Assembly: GCA_031272085.1 (NCBI GenBank)
Contig: JAISUN010000038.1
Location: 1-64,000, forward strand
DNA from: Dysgonamonadaceae bacterium
GTDB lineage: Bacteria > Bacteroidota > Bacteroidia > Bacteroidales > Azobacteroidaceae
Direction of reading: 5' to 3'
Length of the DNA: 64,000 nt
Shown: in pieces, positions 1-8,307 of the stretch
Position numbering within the stretch: the stretch's first letter is position 1
Layout of the letters: each line of letters begins with the position of its first letter
Position numbers and translations under genes: made by a program
Notes under the pieces: generated by a model
Databases searched by the model: none
What the model saw: only the letters and a program-made list of their open reading frames with translations
Told to the model about the DNA's origin: nothing

Positions 1-780
1 ACCGGCCTTGCCTGCATCAACGATTTGGAAACGTTTTTGAAGTCGGTTTTGAATGAAAATGAACACGCTCTTTCGCCGATTCCGTTCATCAATTCGTCGC
101 ATAACACCGTTGCAGCGCAGATTTCGCGGGTTCTGAAAAACCGCTCATACAACAATACTTTTTGCCATCGCGGAATCGCTTTTGAAAACGCCTTGCAGGA
201 CGCAATGCTGATGTTGCGCGGCGGCGAGGCCTCAAACGTGCTGCTCGGCGGAATTGACGAGATTTCGGAGCATTACCGCTTCCTACTTTCGAGCGTGGGA
301 CTTACCCCCGCCGACGGCGAAGGCGCGATATTTTTTATGCTCGCAAATCAGCCTGACAGAAATACTTACGCAAAAATATGCGCTTTAAAAACTGCGGTAT
401 TTTCTTTCCCAAATCCTTGCCAAATAGAAGATTTTGTAAACGATTTCCTCGACGAAGCGCAAATTTCTGTCAATGAGATAGATACCCTTTTGCTTGGAAT
501 AAACGGGAACGAGGCTGACGATTCAATTTACTTTCAGGTTCAAAAACTCTTTCCGCCGGATATTCAATTTGCAAAATACAAGCATTTGTGCGGCGAATAC
601 GCTACCGGAGCGGCTTTTGCCCTTGCGCTTTCGGCACAATCCATCAAAAACGGCAGATTCCCGGAATCTTGCCTGCTCGGCAAAACCGGCGTCCGGCAAG
701 CGGAGAAAATTCTGATTTTCAATCATTACCAGAGACAAAACTTTTCGCTGATGATTGTAGAAAAGCCCTGTTTTTCTTAA
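1..780 (+). CDS. Beta-ketoacyl synthase-like protein (5'-truncated by window edge)
   Basis: The reading frame is open from base 1 (TGLACINDLETF...), so the track start at 25, a TTG, is only an artefact of the edge. The visible 259 residues match the small ketoacyl-synthase-like family found in aryl polyene and flexirubin clusters. The block SSHNTVAAQIS is followed by CHRGIAFENALQDAMLMLRG and VLLGGIDEISE. The canonical KS nucleophile context (ACASG) is absent from the visible part, so the protein may act as a chain-length-factor-like partner or be missing its catalytic half. It lies on the plus strand, opposite to the other pigment genes, and implies that more of the cluster lies upstream. The family call is fairly firm; the catalytic role is inferred. 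Confidence 0.7.
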   Translation, partial: TGLACINDLETFLKSVLNENEHALSPIPFINSSHNTVAAQISRVLKNRSYNNTFCHRGIAFENALQDAMLMLRGGEASNVLLGGIDEISEHYRFLLSSVGLTPADGEGAIFFMLANQPDRNTYAKICALKTAVFSFPNPCQIEDFVNDFLDEAQISVNEIDTLLLGINGNEADDSIYFQVQKLFPPDIQFAKYKHLCGEYATGAAFALALSAQSIKNGRFPESCLLGKTGVRQAEKILIFNHYQRQNFSLMIVEKPCFS

Positions 781-817
781 AAAAATGAAAAAATATGGTA
801 TCCTGATATTTTTTTCT

Positions 818-825
818 TACCTTTG
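818..825 (+). promoter_or_regulatory. Bacteroidetes -7 box TACCTTTG for wzm-wzt unit
   Basis: TACCTTTG matches TAnnTTTG exactly and lies 21 nt before the ATG at 847. It overlaps the TTG at 823 that the ORF track used as a start, so that start would lie within the promoter and cannot be transcribed. No clear -33 TTG is seen. Confidence 0.6.
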
Positions 826-846
826 CGCCTCAAAATTAAAGAACTT

Positions 847-1689
847 ATGACAGAGAAATGGACTACGATTATTAAACCCCAAACCGGCCTGTTCGAGATA
901 AATTTCAAGGAATTATTTCGATATCGAGACCTTTGGCAACTGTTTGTAAAGCGGGACATTGTTACGCAATACAAACAGACAATTCTCGGTCCGCTGTGGT
1001 TTTTTATCAATCCGATTATTACGACAATTATGTATATGGTTGTGTTTGGGGGAATTGCGAAAATTCCTACCGACGGCTTGCCACAGCCACTTTTTTATCT
1101 GTCGGGAATTTGCATCTGGAACTATTTCCAAACCTGTATTCTGAAAACATCATCAACATTTCGGGACAACGAAGGCATCTTCGGGAAAGTTTATTTTCCA
1201 CGATTGGTTATGCCGCTATCTACCGTTACGTCAAGCCTTTACGTTTTCGGAATCCAACTGCTGCTCTTTGCGGTAGTTTATATTTATTATGTAATCACAG
1301 GCCTCCATATCGCGCCGAATATTTATATTTTGCTGCTGCCGGTTTTAGTTTTGATGGTAGCGGGGCTTTCGCTGGGATTTGGAATTATAACATCCTCATT
1401 GACAACTAAATATCGCGATTTGAGTTTGCTTTTTACATTTATTGTCCAGTTGTGGATGTACGCCACTCCGATAATTTATCCGATGAGTATGATGAGCGCC
1501 AACAAACAGATGATTGCCGCTCTCAATCCGCTTTCGCCGGTAGTCGAGGCCTTCCGTTACGCCCTGCTGGGAACGGGAACATTCAACTGGTGGTATCTCG
1601 GTTACAGTTTCGCCTTTATGTGCGTGGTGCTGGGCGTTGGAATGGTAATATTCAACAAGGTTCAGAGGTCGTTTATGGATACGGTGTGA
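847..1689 (+). CDS. wzm: ABC-2 type polysaccharide export permease (Wzm-like)
   Basis: This is the membrane subunit of an ABC exporter that moves lipid-linked polysaccharide (O-antigen or capsule-like) across the inner membrane. The product is 280 residues from MTEKWTTIIK. It has the cytoplasmic N-terminal segment ending in FVKRDIVTQYKQTILGPLWFFINP, which is the signature of the Wzm/TagG family, then about six hydrophobic segments. The start at 847 is preferred over the TTG at 823 because the -7 box covers the latter. The ATPase gene follows after 24 nt and pairs with it. The substrate cannot be read from the sequence. Confidence 0.9.
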   Translation: MTEKWTTIIKPQTGLFEINFKELFRYRDLWQLFVKRDIVTQYKQTILGPLWFFINPIITTIMYMVVFGGIAKIPTDGLPQPLFYLSGICIWNYFQTCILKTSSTFRDNEGIFGKVYFPRLVMPLSTVTSSLYVFGIQLLLFAVVYIYYVITGLHIAPNIYILLLPVLVLMVAGLSLGFGIITSSLTTKYRDLSLLFTFIVQLWMYATPIIYPMSMMSANKQMIAALNPLSPVVEAFRYALLGTGTFNWWYLGYSFAFMCVVLGVGMVIFNKVQRSFMDTV

Positions 1690-1713
1690 TGAATTAAAAA
1701 TAAAAAATTGAGA

Positions 1714-3018
1714 ATGAGTAATATCGCTATACAATTTGAAAATATAAGTAAGCAGTATCGTTTAGGGCTGGTTTCGACAAAAACGTTGAGCCACGATTTG
1801 AACCGCTGGTGGCAGACGGCCATTCTCAAACGGGAAGACCCATACCTGAAAATCGGCGAAACAAACGACCGTTCGGTTGCCGGAAACAGCGAGTATGTCT
1901 GGGCTTTGCGCGATATTAATTTTGACGTCAATCAGGGCGATGTGCTTGGAATTATTGGGAAAAACGGAGCAGGAAAATCAACCCTTCTAAAAATACTGTC
2001 GCGGGTAACAACGCCGACTACCGGAATTATCAGAGCCAGAGGCAAGATAGCATCGCTTTTAGAAGTAGGCACAGGTTTTCATCCCGAACTTACCGGACGC
2101 GAAAATATCTATATGAACGGCGCAATTATGGGAATGACCAAGAGCGAGATTACACGCAAATTAGACGAGATAGTTGAATTTGCAGGAGTAGCCCGCTACA
2201 TCGACACTCCTACAAAGCGCTATTCAAGCGGAATGACAGTTCGTCTGGGTTTTGCCATAGCCGCCCATCTCGACCCCGAAATTTTAGTAGTGGATGAGGT
2301 GCTTGCCGTTGGAGATGCTGAATTTCAGAAAAAAGCCGTAGGAAAGATGCAGGAAGTGAGCCGCGGCGAAGGGCGGACTGTGCTGTTTGTGAGCCATCAG
2401 TTAAATTCCGTTAGAGCATTGTGTAACAAGTGTATATTGATGGATAACGGATGTATTGCCGATGCAGGGGATACGGAAACTATTGTTTCAAAGTATCTTA
2501 ACCAGTACAATGATGATTCGATGAGAAGCATTTGGATTAATCCCTGCAACGAATTTTATTCCCAGTATTTTACTCCCGCAAAAATGTATGTAATTGACAA
2601 AAAAAGTTTATTACCAACAACAGAATTGAACAACAATGATGCTTTTGGTGTCTGCATAGAAGGCAAGGTTGAGGCAAAACACCACGGTTTCAATGTTGGT
2701 TTTGCGGTTTATTCTTCGTCAGGCGAGTTGATTTTCTGGTCTTTAAATACGGATTCTTTGCCTCATAAATTTATTGATGTTCAAATGGGGCAAAATAAGA
2801 TAGTTATGTGGATGCAGCCTCACTATTTGAATGAAGGAAAATATAGAGTGGAGTTGATTACGTCAATTCACAATAACGAATGGCTCTGCAAACCGGAAAC
2901 AAAATCGCCAAGCATTTTCTTTAACATTAACGGGGGGTTGAGCGACTCGCCTTTTTGGCAGGAGCATAGACCCGGCATTATGGCGCCAATTAATGAATTT
3001 GAAATATTAAACATATAA
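1714..3018 (+). CDS. wzt: ABC polysaccharide export ATPase with C-terminal sugar-binding extension (Wzt-like)
   Basis: This is the ATPase partner of the Wzm-like permease. The start at ATG 1714 (MSNIAIQFENISK) is preferred to the TTG at 1708. Walker A is GKNGAGKST, the signature motif is YSSGM, Walker B is ILVVDEVLAVGD and the switch His is FVSHQ; together these fill roughly residues 1-250. About 180 further residues after AGDTETIVSKYL resemble the Wzt C-terminal beta domain, which in O9a-type systems recognises the modified non-reducing end of the finished glycan. The last third is visibly more AT-rich than the ATPase part, as is the next gene, which suggests the specificity region was acquired separately. 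Confidence 0.9.
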   Translation: MSNIAIQFENISKQYRLGLVSTKTLSHDLNRWWQTAILKREDPYLKIGETNDRSVAGNSEYVWALRDINFDVNQGDVLGIIGKNGAGKSTLLKILSRVTTPTTGIIRARGKIASLLEVGTGFHPELTGRENIYMNGAIMGMTKSEITRKLDEIVEFAGVARYIDTPTKRYSSGMTVRLGFAIAAHLDPEILVVDEVLAVGDAEFQKKAVGKMQEVSRGEGRTVLFVSHQLNSVRALCNKCILMDNGCIADAGDTETIVSKYLNQYNDDSMRSIWINPCNEFYSQYFTPAKMYVIDKKSLLPTTELNNNDAFGVCIEGKVEAKHHGFNVGFAVYSSSGELIFWSLNTDSLPHKFIDVQMGQNKIVMWMQPHYLNEGKYRVELITSIHNNEWLCKPETKSPSIFFNINGGLSDSPFWQEHRPGIMAPINEFEILNI

Positions 3019-3028
3019 TTTTTTTGCG

Positions 3029-4390
3029 ATGGGAGCGATTAGTTTTTCTATACCAAAAGATATGGTATTAAAACTCAAAAAAAACGTCGAAATTGACAAT
3101 TTTGTGGAAACCGGGACTTATCTCGGAAATACTACATTTTGGGCTGCCAGTTATTTCAAGAATGTTTATACGATTGAAATTAGTCCTGAAATCAGTAAAA
3201 AAACGGCTTCAAAATCAGGCTGTCCTAAAAATATTGAATTTATTATAGGGGACAGTCGGAATGAGATTCCAAAAGTTGTTGATAAATTACAAGGAAGAAC
3301 GATATTTTGGCTTGACGGACATTGGTGTTCCGGAGCGGGCGGAAAGGAAAATGAATGTCCGCTGATTGAAGAATTGAAGGCTATTTCGAAATGCGATAAG
3401 CCTATAATTCTGATTGACGATGCCAGATGTTTTTTAGGACCGTTGCCGCCTCCTCATAATTCCAGCGATTGGCCTACAATTGATGAGATTATTCTTTTGT
3501 GCGGCCAACTATTTTCAAATTGTTTCACGACCATAATTGACGATGTGATAGTATGTGTGCCGGAAGACGTGAAGCCAGTTATCTTTGATTATTGGCAATC
3601 AACTTTTAACGAGCGTTTTGCCCCAGTAACTTCAACTGAAAAAAAGAGCCTTGTAGAAAAAATAGTATCAAAATCGTATCATATATTAAAAAATAGAATT
3701 CATCGCAAACCGCCAACTGCACAAGAGATAGAGGAAATGAACAGGGTTAGATTTTTTAACAGAAACAAGTGGTTAGCCGAAAAAAAATTCAAATCCATTA
3801 TTGATATTGGAGCCAATATAGGTCAATTTGCAAAAAAAGCGAAATGGCTGTTTCCTGACGCAAAATTATATTCATTTGAACCTATACCTTTCGTTTACGA
3901 GGAATTGAAAAATAATTTTAAAGATGACTGTAATTTTAGAGCATTTAATTGTGCATTAGGCGACGAAGAGGGCGAAACCTCGTTTTATCTTAATGGTTTT
4001 AGCGATTCGTCGAGTATGCTGAAAATGACTGATGTTCACAAAGATAATTTTCCAATTACTTTTAATGAACAAAGTATCAATGTAGAAATAAAAAAACTTG
4101 ATAATGTGATGTCTGTTAATCAAATAGAAAAACCTTATTTAGTCAAGTTGGATGTTCAGGGATACGAAGAAAAGGTAATTAGGGGTGGCGAAAACATTAT
4201 TTCAAATGCTGATTTTATTATAACGGAAGTCTCATTTGCCGAATTGTATGAGAAACAACCGCTTTTCAACGATATTTATAATTTGTTAAAATCACTTGGT
4301 TTTCAATATGTCGGCAATTTTGAACAGTTATATTCTGAAACTTCGGGCGAAATTTTACAAGCCGATGCAATGTTTTCAAAAATAAAATAA
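3029..4390 (+). CDS. Two-domain SAM methyltransferase (N-terminal MT-like plus C-terminal FkbM)
   Basis: The 453-residue protein carries two methyltransferase-like modules. Residues about 20-200 have a VETGTYLGNTTFWAA glycine-rich start, YTIEIS and FIIGDSRNE, plus the acidic segments FWLDGHW and ILIDDARC. Residues about 245-450 are a typical FkbM domain (SIIDIGANIGQFAKKA, YSFEPIP, NCALGDEEGE, VKLDVQGYEEKVI, DFIITEVS). Lying between wzt and a glycosyltransferase, it is likely to modify the exported glycan. By analogy with WbdD, terminal methylation could serve as the export cap read by the Wzt C-terminal domain; this is inference. The gene is AT-rich compared with its neighbours. Confidence 0.8.
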   Translation: MGAISFSIPKDMVLKLKKNVEIDNFVETGTYLGNTTFWAASYFKNVYTIEISPEISKKTASKSGCPKNIEFIIGDSRNEIPKVVDKLQGRTIFWLDGHWCSGAGGKENECPLIEELKAISKCDKPIILIDDARCFLGPLPPPHNSSDWPTIDEIILLCGQLFSNCFTTIIDDVIVCVPEDVKPVIFDYWQSTFNERFAPVTSTEKKSLVEKIVSKSYHILKNRIHRKPPTAQEIEEMNRVRFFNRNKWLAEKKFKSIIDIGANIGQFAKKAKWLFPDAKLYSFEPIPFVYEELKNNFKDDCNFRAFNCALGDEEGETSFYLNGFSDSSSMLKMTDVHKDNFPITFNEQSINVEIKKLDNVMSVNQIEKPYLVKLDVQGYEEKVIRGGENIISNADFIITEVSFAELYEKQPLFNDIYNLLKSLGFQYVGNFEQLYSETSGEILQADAMFSKIK

Positions 4391-4399
4391 AAAATCACC

Positions 4400-5335
4400 A
4401 TGCTGCTGTCAATAATAATCCCCTGCTACAACGAGGAGCCGGTTGTTGAAGAAACCTATCGGCGCCTTGTTTCGGTTTTGAAATCGAGCGGTTGCGAATA
4501 CGAACTGCTGTTCGTAAACGACGGCAGCAGCGACGCTACTTTGCAGATACTCAAACGTTTATCAGAATCGGATAGAGCAGTTAAAATTTTAAGTTTTTCG
4601 CGGAATTTCGGGCATCAGTGCGCCGTAACTGCCGGAATAAACTGCTGCAACGGCGATTACGCCACAATTATCGACGCCGATTTACAAGACCCGCCCGAAG
4701 TTATCCCCGATATGCTCAACCTGATGAGAACCGAAAATGCCGGCGTTGTTTACGGGGTTCGCAAAAAACGCGAAGGCGAAAGCGGCTTTAAAACGGCAAC
4801 TGCCAAGATTTTTTACCGCATTTTGAACCGACTTTCCGACGTGAAAATTCCGGTTGATGCAGGTGATTTCAGGATTATCGACCGGAATGTTATCAACGAG
4901 TTTAACCGGCTGGGCGAAAGGAATAAATATATCAGAGGCTTGGTTAGTTGGCTGGGATTCAAGCAGATACCGTTCTATTACGAGCGGGCGCCACGTTTTG
5001 CCGGCGAAACGAAATATCCCTTGCGCAAGATGCTGAAATTCGCGATGGTAGGCCTGTTTTACTTCTCGAAAAAACCGCTCGACATCGCGCTTTCCTTAGG
5101 ATTTGCCAGCGTATTGCTCGGTCTGATTTACGGTTTCTGGGTTTTTATCGCCAAGATTTTCGACCTGACTTTTACAGTTTCCGGCTGGGTTTCAATCATT
5201 ATGCTGATAATTTTCTTCGGCGGGATTCAGTTGCTAACTATCGGAGTATTAGGAAAATACATTGGAAATCTTTTCGACGAAGTTAAGCAGCGGCCGGAAT
5301 ACATCATCAGCGAAAAAGTTAATTTCAACAAATAA
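4400..5335 (+). CDS. GT2 family glycosyltransferase with C-terminal membrane anchor (GtrB/ArnC-like)
   Basis: The 311-residue protein has the GT-A fold start LLSIIIPCYNEEPVVEETY, the metal-binding DADLQDPPEVI motif, VNDGSSD, FRIIDR and RAPRFAGETKYPLRKM, followed by two transmembrane helices near residues 230-255 and 265-290. This is the layout of GtrB/ArnC/DPM1-like enzymes, which transfer a sugar to a polyprenyl phosphate at the inner membrane. It begins 10 nt after the methyltransferase and completes the export block. Its last 11 nt overlap the convergent ketosynthase gene on the opposite strand. The sugar is unknown. Confidence 0.88.
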   Translation: MLLSIIIPCYNEEPVVEETYRRLVSVLKSSGCEYELLFVNDGSSDATLQILKRLSESDRAVKILSFSRNFGHQCAVTAGINCCNGDYATIIDADLQDPPEVIPDMLNLMRTENAGVVYGVRKKREGESGFKTATAKIFYRILNRLSDVKIPVDAGDFRIIDRNVINEFNRLGERNKYIRGLVSWLGFKQIPFYYERAPRFAGETKYPLRKMLKFAMVGLFYFSKKPLDIALSLGFASVLLGLIYGFWVFIAKIFDLTFTVSGWVSIIMLIIFFGGIQLLTIGVLGKYIGNLFDEVKQRPEYIISEKVNFNK

Positions 5336-7088
5336 AGGCATATTTCAGCCGGGCAGAATATTTTCCGCTGAGAAAATCGACATTTCCATATACAACAAAC
5401 TCTGTATCAGTTGTTTCTGCTAACAGGCGGATATATTCCTGCAAATCATTTTCATTTATTTTGCCGACAAAACAGGTGGTTTCGCCCTGAATCCTATGCC
5501 TGATAGCGATTTCGCCAAGCATAATATTCGGCAATGTATAAACAAAAACGGCCGGACTTGGAAAATAGTTTTCCCTGTCGGAAATCGTTTGGCGATGCTT
5601 AATATCGGTATCGAGCGAGGATGTTACGGTACTGAAAACAAGCGCGGTTTTTTGCCGGTTAATATGCTCAAAGTCAGGAATTTCCCTTGTCATATACTCG
5701 AAGCAGGCGAAGGCAAGTTTGCAGAGTTCGTCCATTTTGTGAAATTTCGGATAGTCGATTTCCAAATGTCGGTAAGCCGCTTTTATAAAATCGTGGAAGG
5801 GTAGGGCGGGAGCGGATGAAAAAACCGTTTCGCCGTTGCGCGCGATTTTGTTATCTTTCACAGTATAAAGCAGTTCCGTAAATACAGGCTTTGCCTTATT
5901 CGGCTTTTTCTTTGGCAAAATGCGGTCTGAAAAGGCGATTGCGCTGTTGAATCCTCCAAATCCGGAAGCAGTTTTCAGGAAAGTGTGAATGTCGGCCTTT
6001 TTGTGAGTGGAAGCGAGGTTCAGAGGCTCCGAAGTGCCGGGAATTTCGTAGCCGAGCGTGGCAAAAAGCGTTTGGCATTTCAGCGATTCGATGCAGACAG
6101 CCGTTTCAATCACGCCCGAAGCGCCGAGAGTATGTCCGAAATAGCCTTTCAGGCTGCCGGACGGGGTTTTCGACAGGTTGGAAAGCCGCATCGCTTTCGA
6201 TTCCATCTCGTCGTTATAAACCGTGGCGGTGCCGTGAAGATTTACGAAATCGACGTCCTCATGCCTGATGCCGGAATATTTAAGCGCATTTTCCATTGCG
6301 AGGCTCAATCCGTCGCCGGTGCGCGAAGGGCCGGAAATATGGTTTGCATCGTTGCTTGTCGCGCCGCTAAGTATCCGGATTTTTCTTTCGCCGCAGGCTT
6401 GTTTCTCATTGTTTGTCAGCCAGATACAACCGACTGCTTCGCCTATCGAAAGGCCGTCGCGACGGGCGTCGTAAGGCCGGCAGGGTTGCGGACTTATGGA
6501 TTTGAAGGACTGGAAGCCGGAAACGGTAAATGCAGTTACAAAATCGAGGCCGAGAACAAAAACGTTGTCGGCGCGTCCGGTTTCCAAAAGCCGCGAAGCG
6601 GCGGTTATGGCTGAAACTCCTGATACACAGGCGTTTGAAATGACAATAGGCTCGTTTCCCATATTGAAAAATAGGGAAATCTCTTTTGCCGTTTTGTCGA
6701 GAAAAACTTCATTTTCCGGCGGAATTTTACCGCTCAAAGCCGCAATATTTCCCTTGGTTGTGGACAGGATGAGCCGGGTTTTTTCATCAAAAACGGGCTT
6801 GCAGGCGGTTTTGCGGCAGCAAAGCAGGATGGACAGGATTCCGCTTGCGACAGCCGGACTGTATTCCGACAGGCCGTTTTCGGCAATCAGCCGGTTCAAT
6901 TTTTCTCTGTCGAAAACCGCTGCCTGAAAGGGTTCGGGATAAATTTCAGGATTAACGCTTTCGGCGATTCCTGTTTTCAAATCGATGATTGACTGGATAT
7001 TTTCTTCGCTTGTGAAGCCGAGCGAACTTATGATATTGGTCGAAACGACAAAAACTTCTTTCAAATTATCTTCCATCGCTGTTTCCAT
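5325..7088 (-). CDS. Beta-ketoacyl-ACP synthase with a C-terminal KS-like extension
   Basis: Residues 1 to about 390 form a complete ketosynthase with nucleophile Cys154 (SNACVSGVSA), the first His in NLHGTATVYNDEM, the second His in GYFGHTLGASG, and the closing GFGGFNSA. The enzyme would elongate acyl-ACP by decarboxylative condensation during polyene assembly. The roughly 190-residue tail is unusual. It contains DELCKLAFACFEYM and VFVYTLPNIMLGEIAIRH, which look like the N-terminal half of a second KS or chain-length factor, and it stops near where the second Cys would be. The gene starts inside the end of the thioesterase gene (overlap 28 nt from Met1, 16 nt from MEDNLKE), so the two are translationally coupled. 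Confidence 0.85.
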   Translation of the reverse strand: METAMEDNLKEVFVVSTNIISSLGFTSEENIQSIIDLKTGIAESVNPEIYPEPFQAAVFDREKLNRLIAENGLSEYSPAVASGILSILLCCRKTACKPVFDEKTRLILSTTKGNIAALSGKIPPENEVFLDKTAKEISLFFNMGNEPIVISNACVSGVSAITAASRLLETGRADNVFVLGLDFVTAFTVSGFQSFKSISPQPCRPYDARRDGLSIGEAVGCIWLTNNEKQACGERKIRILSGATSNDANHISGPSRTGDGLSLAMENALKYSGIRHEDVDFVNLHGTATVYNDEMESKAMRLSNLSKTPSGSLKGYFGHTLGASGVIETAVCIESLKCQTLFATLGYEIPGTSEPLNLASTHKKADIHTFLKTASGFGGFNSAIAFSDRILPKKKPNKAKPVFTELLYTVKDNKIARNGETVFSSAPALPFHDFIKAAYRHLEIDYPKFHKMDELCKLAFACFEYMTREIPDFEHINRQKTALVFSTVTSSLDTDIKHRQTISDRENYFPSPAVFVYTLPNIMLGEIAIRHRIQGETTCFVGKINENDLQEYIRLLAETTDTEFVVYGNVDFLSGKYSARLKYAFIC

Positions 7089-7498
7089 TCGGTGTAAAAA
7101 TTGGGATTTTGAAGAACCAACTGGTCGTTTTGGTCAAGAAAAACCTGAATTGTGTAGGCTGTAAGCACAATTTCGCCCTCGCTGTTGTAAATGATATAAT
7201 CGAAATGAATTTTGGCCGCTTCGGTAGGAATATAGCGGGTTTCGACTATGAGCGCCTCGCCGGTTTTCATCGTTTTTTTGTATTCGATTTTCAGGTCAAC
7301 AATCGGCGCCTTGTAGCCCGAACGGTAAATATCCATATAGCCGATTCCGCCATAGCGTTTTCCGAAGTCTTCGCGGCCGTCTTCCAAATATTTCAGGTAA
7401 TTGCCGTGCCATGCGATTCCCATCATATCCACTTCGCTGAAACGGATTTTGCACTCGGTACGGTGCGTCAGGGCGGGATTTTTCGTTTTTCTTTTCAT
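7061..7498 (-). CDS. Acyl-ACP/acyl-CoA thioesterase, 4HBT hotdog family
   Basis: This is a 145-residue hotdog protein of the YbgC/4-hydroxybenzoyl-CoA thioesterase type, with the motif RFSEVDMMGIAWHGNYLKYL containing the catalytic Asp and the His-Gly-Asn turn. It probably releases or edits acyl chains in the pigment pathway. The start is placed at MKRKTKNPAL (7498) rather than the track start at 7543, because a TACATTTG -7 box lies at 7521-7528 between them and because AGGAA lies just before this ATG. It is the first gene of a two-gene unit with the ketosynthase. Confidence 0.85.
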   Translation of the reverse strand: MKRKTKNPALTHRTECKIRFSEVDMMGIAWHGNYLKYLEDGREDFGKRYGGIGYMDIYRSGYKAPIVDLKIEYKKTMKTGEALIVETRYIPTEAAKIHFDYIIYNSEGEIVLTAYTIQVFLDQNDQLVLQNPNFYTEWKQRWKII

Positions 7499-7520
7499 TA
7501 TTAATTCCTCAAAACGACTG

Positions 7521-7528
7521 CAAATGTA
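7521..7528 (-). promoter_or_regulatory. -7 box TACATTTG of the thioesterase-KS unit
   Basis: TACATTTG on the minus strand fits TAnnTTTG. It lies just downstream of the terminator at 7551-7603, so a new transcript begins here. It also decides the thioesterase start at 7498. Confidence 0.6.
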
Positions 7529-7550
7529 CAAAAATTTCTTCAAAATAAAA

Positions 7551-7603
7551 ATACACTTGCCGGCAATCTGTTTGAAAATTGCCGGAAGTGTATGATTCGG
7601 ATT
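7551..7603 (-). terminator. Rho-independent terminator after the DUF937-like gene
   Basis: Read on the minus strand, ATACACTTCCGGCAAT pairs with ATTGCCGGCAAGTGTAT (16 bp with one bulged base), followed by TTTTATTTT. It starts 15 nt after the stop codon at 7618. Confidence 0.75.
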
Positions 7604-7617
7604 TTAGCAGAAAAGGG

Positions 7618-8214
7618 CTATTTCTTTCCGAACAGGTTGCCCAGAAGTCCGCCCAGCAAGCCTCCTCCGCTGCTGCTACTGCTACCGACTTGCGTTTTTT
7701 TCTTGCCCGTAGCGGTAGTTGTTTCGCTGCCGCTTGAAAGCATCGAGGACAGGTCGTTGAAATCAAGTTTTCCGTCGCCGTTGCGGTCGAGCAGGTTAGA
7801 AACGTTCAATCCGCTTGTTGCGCCGCCTGTCAGCGAACTCAAAATGTTAGAGATGTCGAAGCCTTTATTGCTTGCATCGGCTGTGTTTTTCGATAGCGAG
7901 CCGAGGATGGAAGGCACAATCGAGGCTGCAATTCCGCTTGCCGCGCTTTTTGCAATTCCGGTTTTGCTTATCAGGGATTCGATTACCGAACTCTGAACCG
8001 TTTTTGTTATTGCGCTGCTGATGTTTCCGCCGCTGGAAAGCATATTCAGGATGCTGCCAAGGCCTGCGCCGGTAGCTTCTGATTTCAGGCCGTTGAAAAC
8101 TCCGTCGGCAATAGAGGATATTGCGGCTTCGTTTTTCTCGTTCGGAACTGCAGAGTTGTTAATTACTGTGTTTCCGGCGTACTGTTGAACCAATTCGACT
8201 AATTTGTCAATCAT
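7618..8214 (-). CDS. DUF937/YidB-like protein with an EF-hand-type calcium loop
   Basis: The 198-residue protein has no signal peptide. Its helical N-terminal part (MIDKLVELVQQYAGNTVINN) and the repeated ILNMLSSGG / SILGSL / LSSLTGG blocks are typical of DUF937 family proteins. Residues near 143-155 read DRNGDGKLDFNDL, a canonical EF-hand loop. The tail is Ser/Gly-rich and then GGLLGGLLGNLFGKK. Its function is unknown. It has its own promoter and terminator within the pigment cluster, so it may be only a neighbour and not a pathway gene. Confidence 0.7.
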   Translation of the reverse strand: MIDKLVELVQQYAGNTVINNSAVPNEKNEAAISSIADGVFNGLKSEATGAGLGSILNMLSSGGNISSAITKTVQSSVIESLISKTGIAKSAASGIAASIVPSILGSLSKNTADASNKGFDISNILSSLTGGATSGLNVSNLLDRNGDGKLDFNDLSSMLSSGSETTTATGKKKTQVGSSSSSGGGLLGGLLGNLFGKK

Positions 8215-8273
8215 AAATCTAATTTTTTAAAGTTAATAAATTTGTTCATATTAAATCACAACAGATTTAATGA

Positions 8274-8302
8274 CAAATGTAGCAAAAAAATCCAAGAACA
8301 AA
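8274..8302 (-). promoter_or_regulatory. Promoter of the DUF937-like gene
   Basis: Minus strand TTTG (8302-8299), 17 nt spacer, TACATTTG (8281-8274): a full Bacteroidetes promoter. It predicts a 5' leader of about 50 nt before the ATG at 8214. Confidence 0.7.
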
Positions 8303-8307
8303 CTTTT

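Noticed and set aside
823-1716. TTG starts at 823 (wzm) and 1708 (wzt) given by the ORF track
   Set aside because: The -7 promoter box covers 818-825, and ATG codons at 847 and 1714 begin the conserved proteins. The same logic moved the starts of 12462, 18597, 36175, 41736 and 44593.
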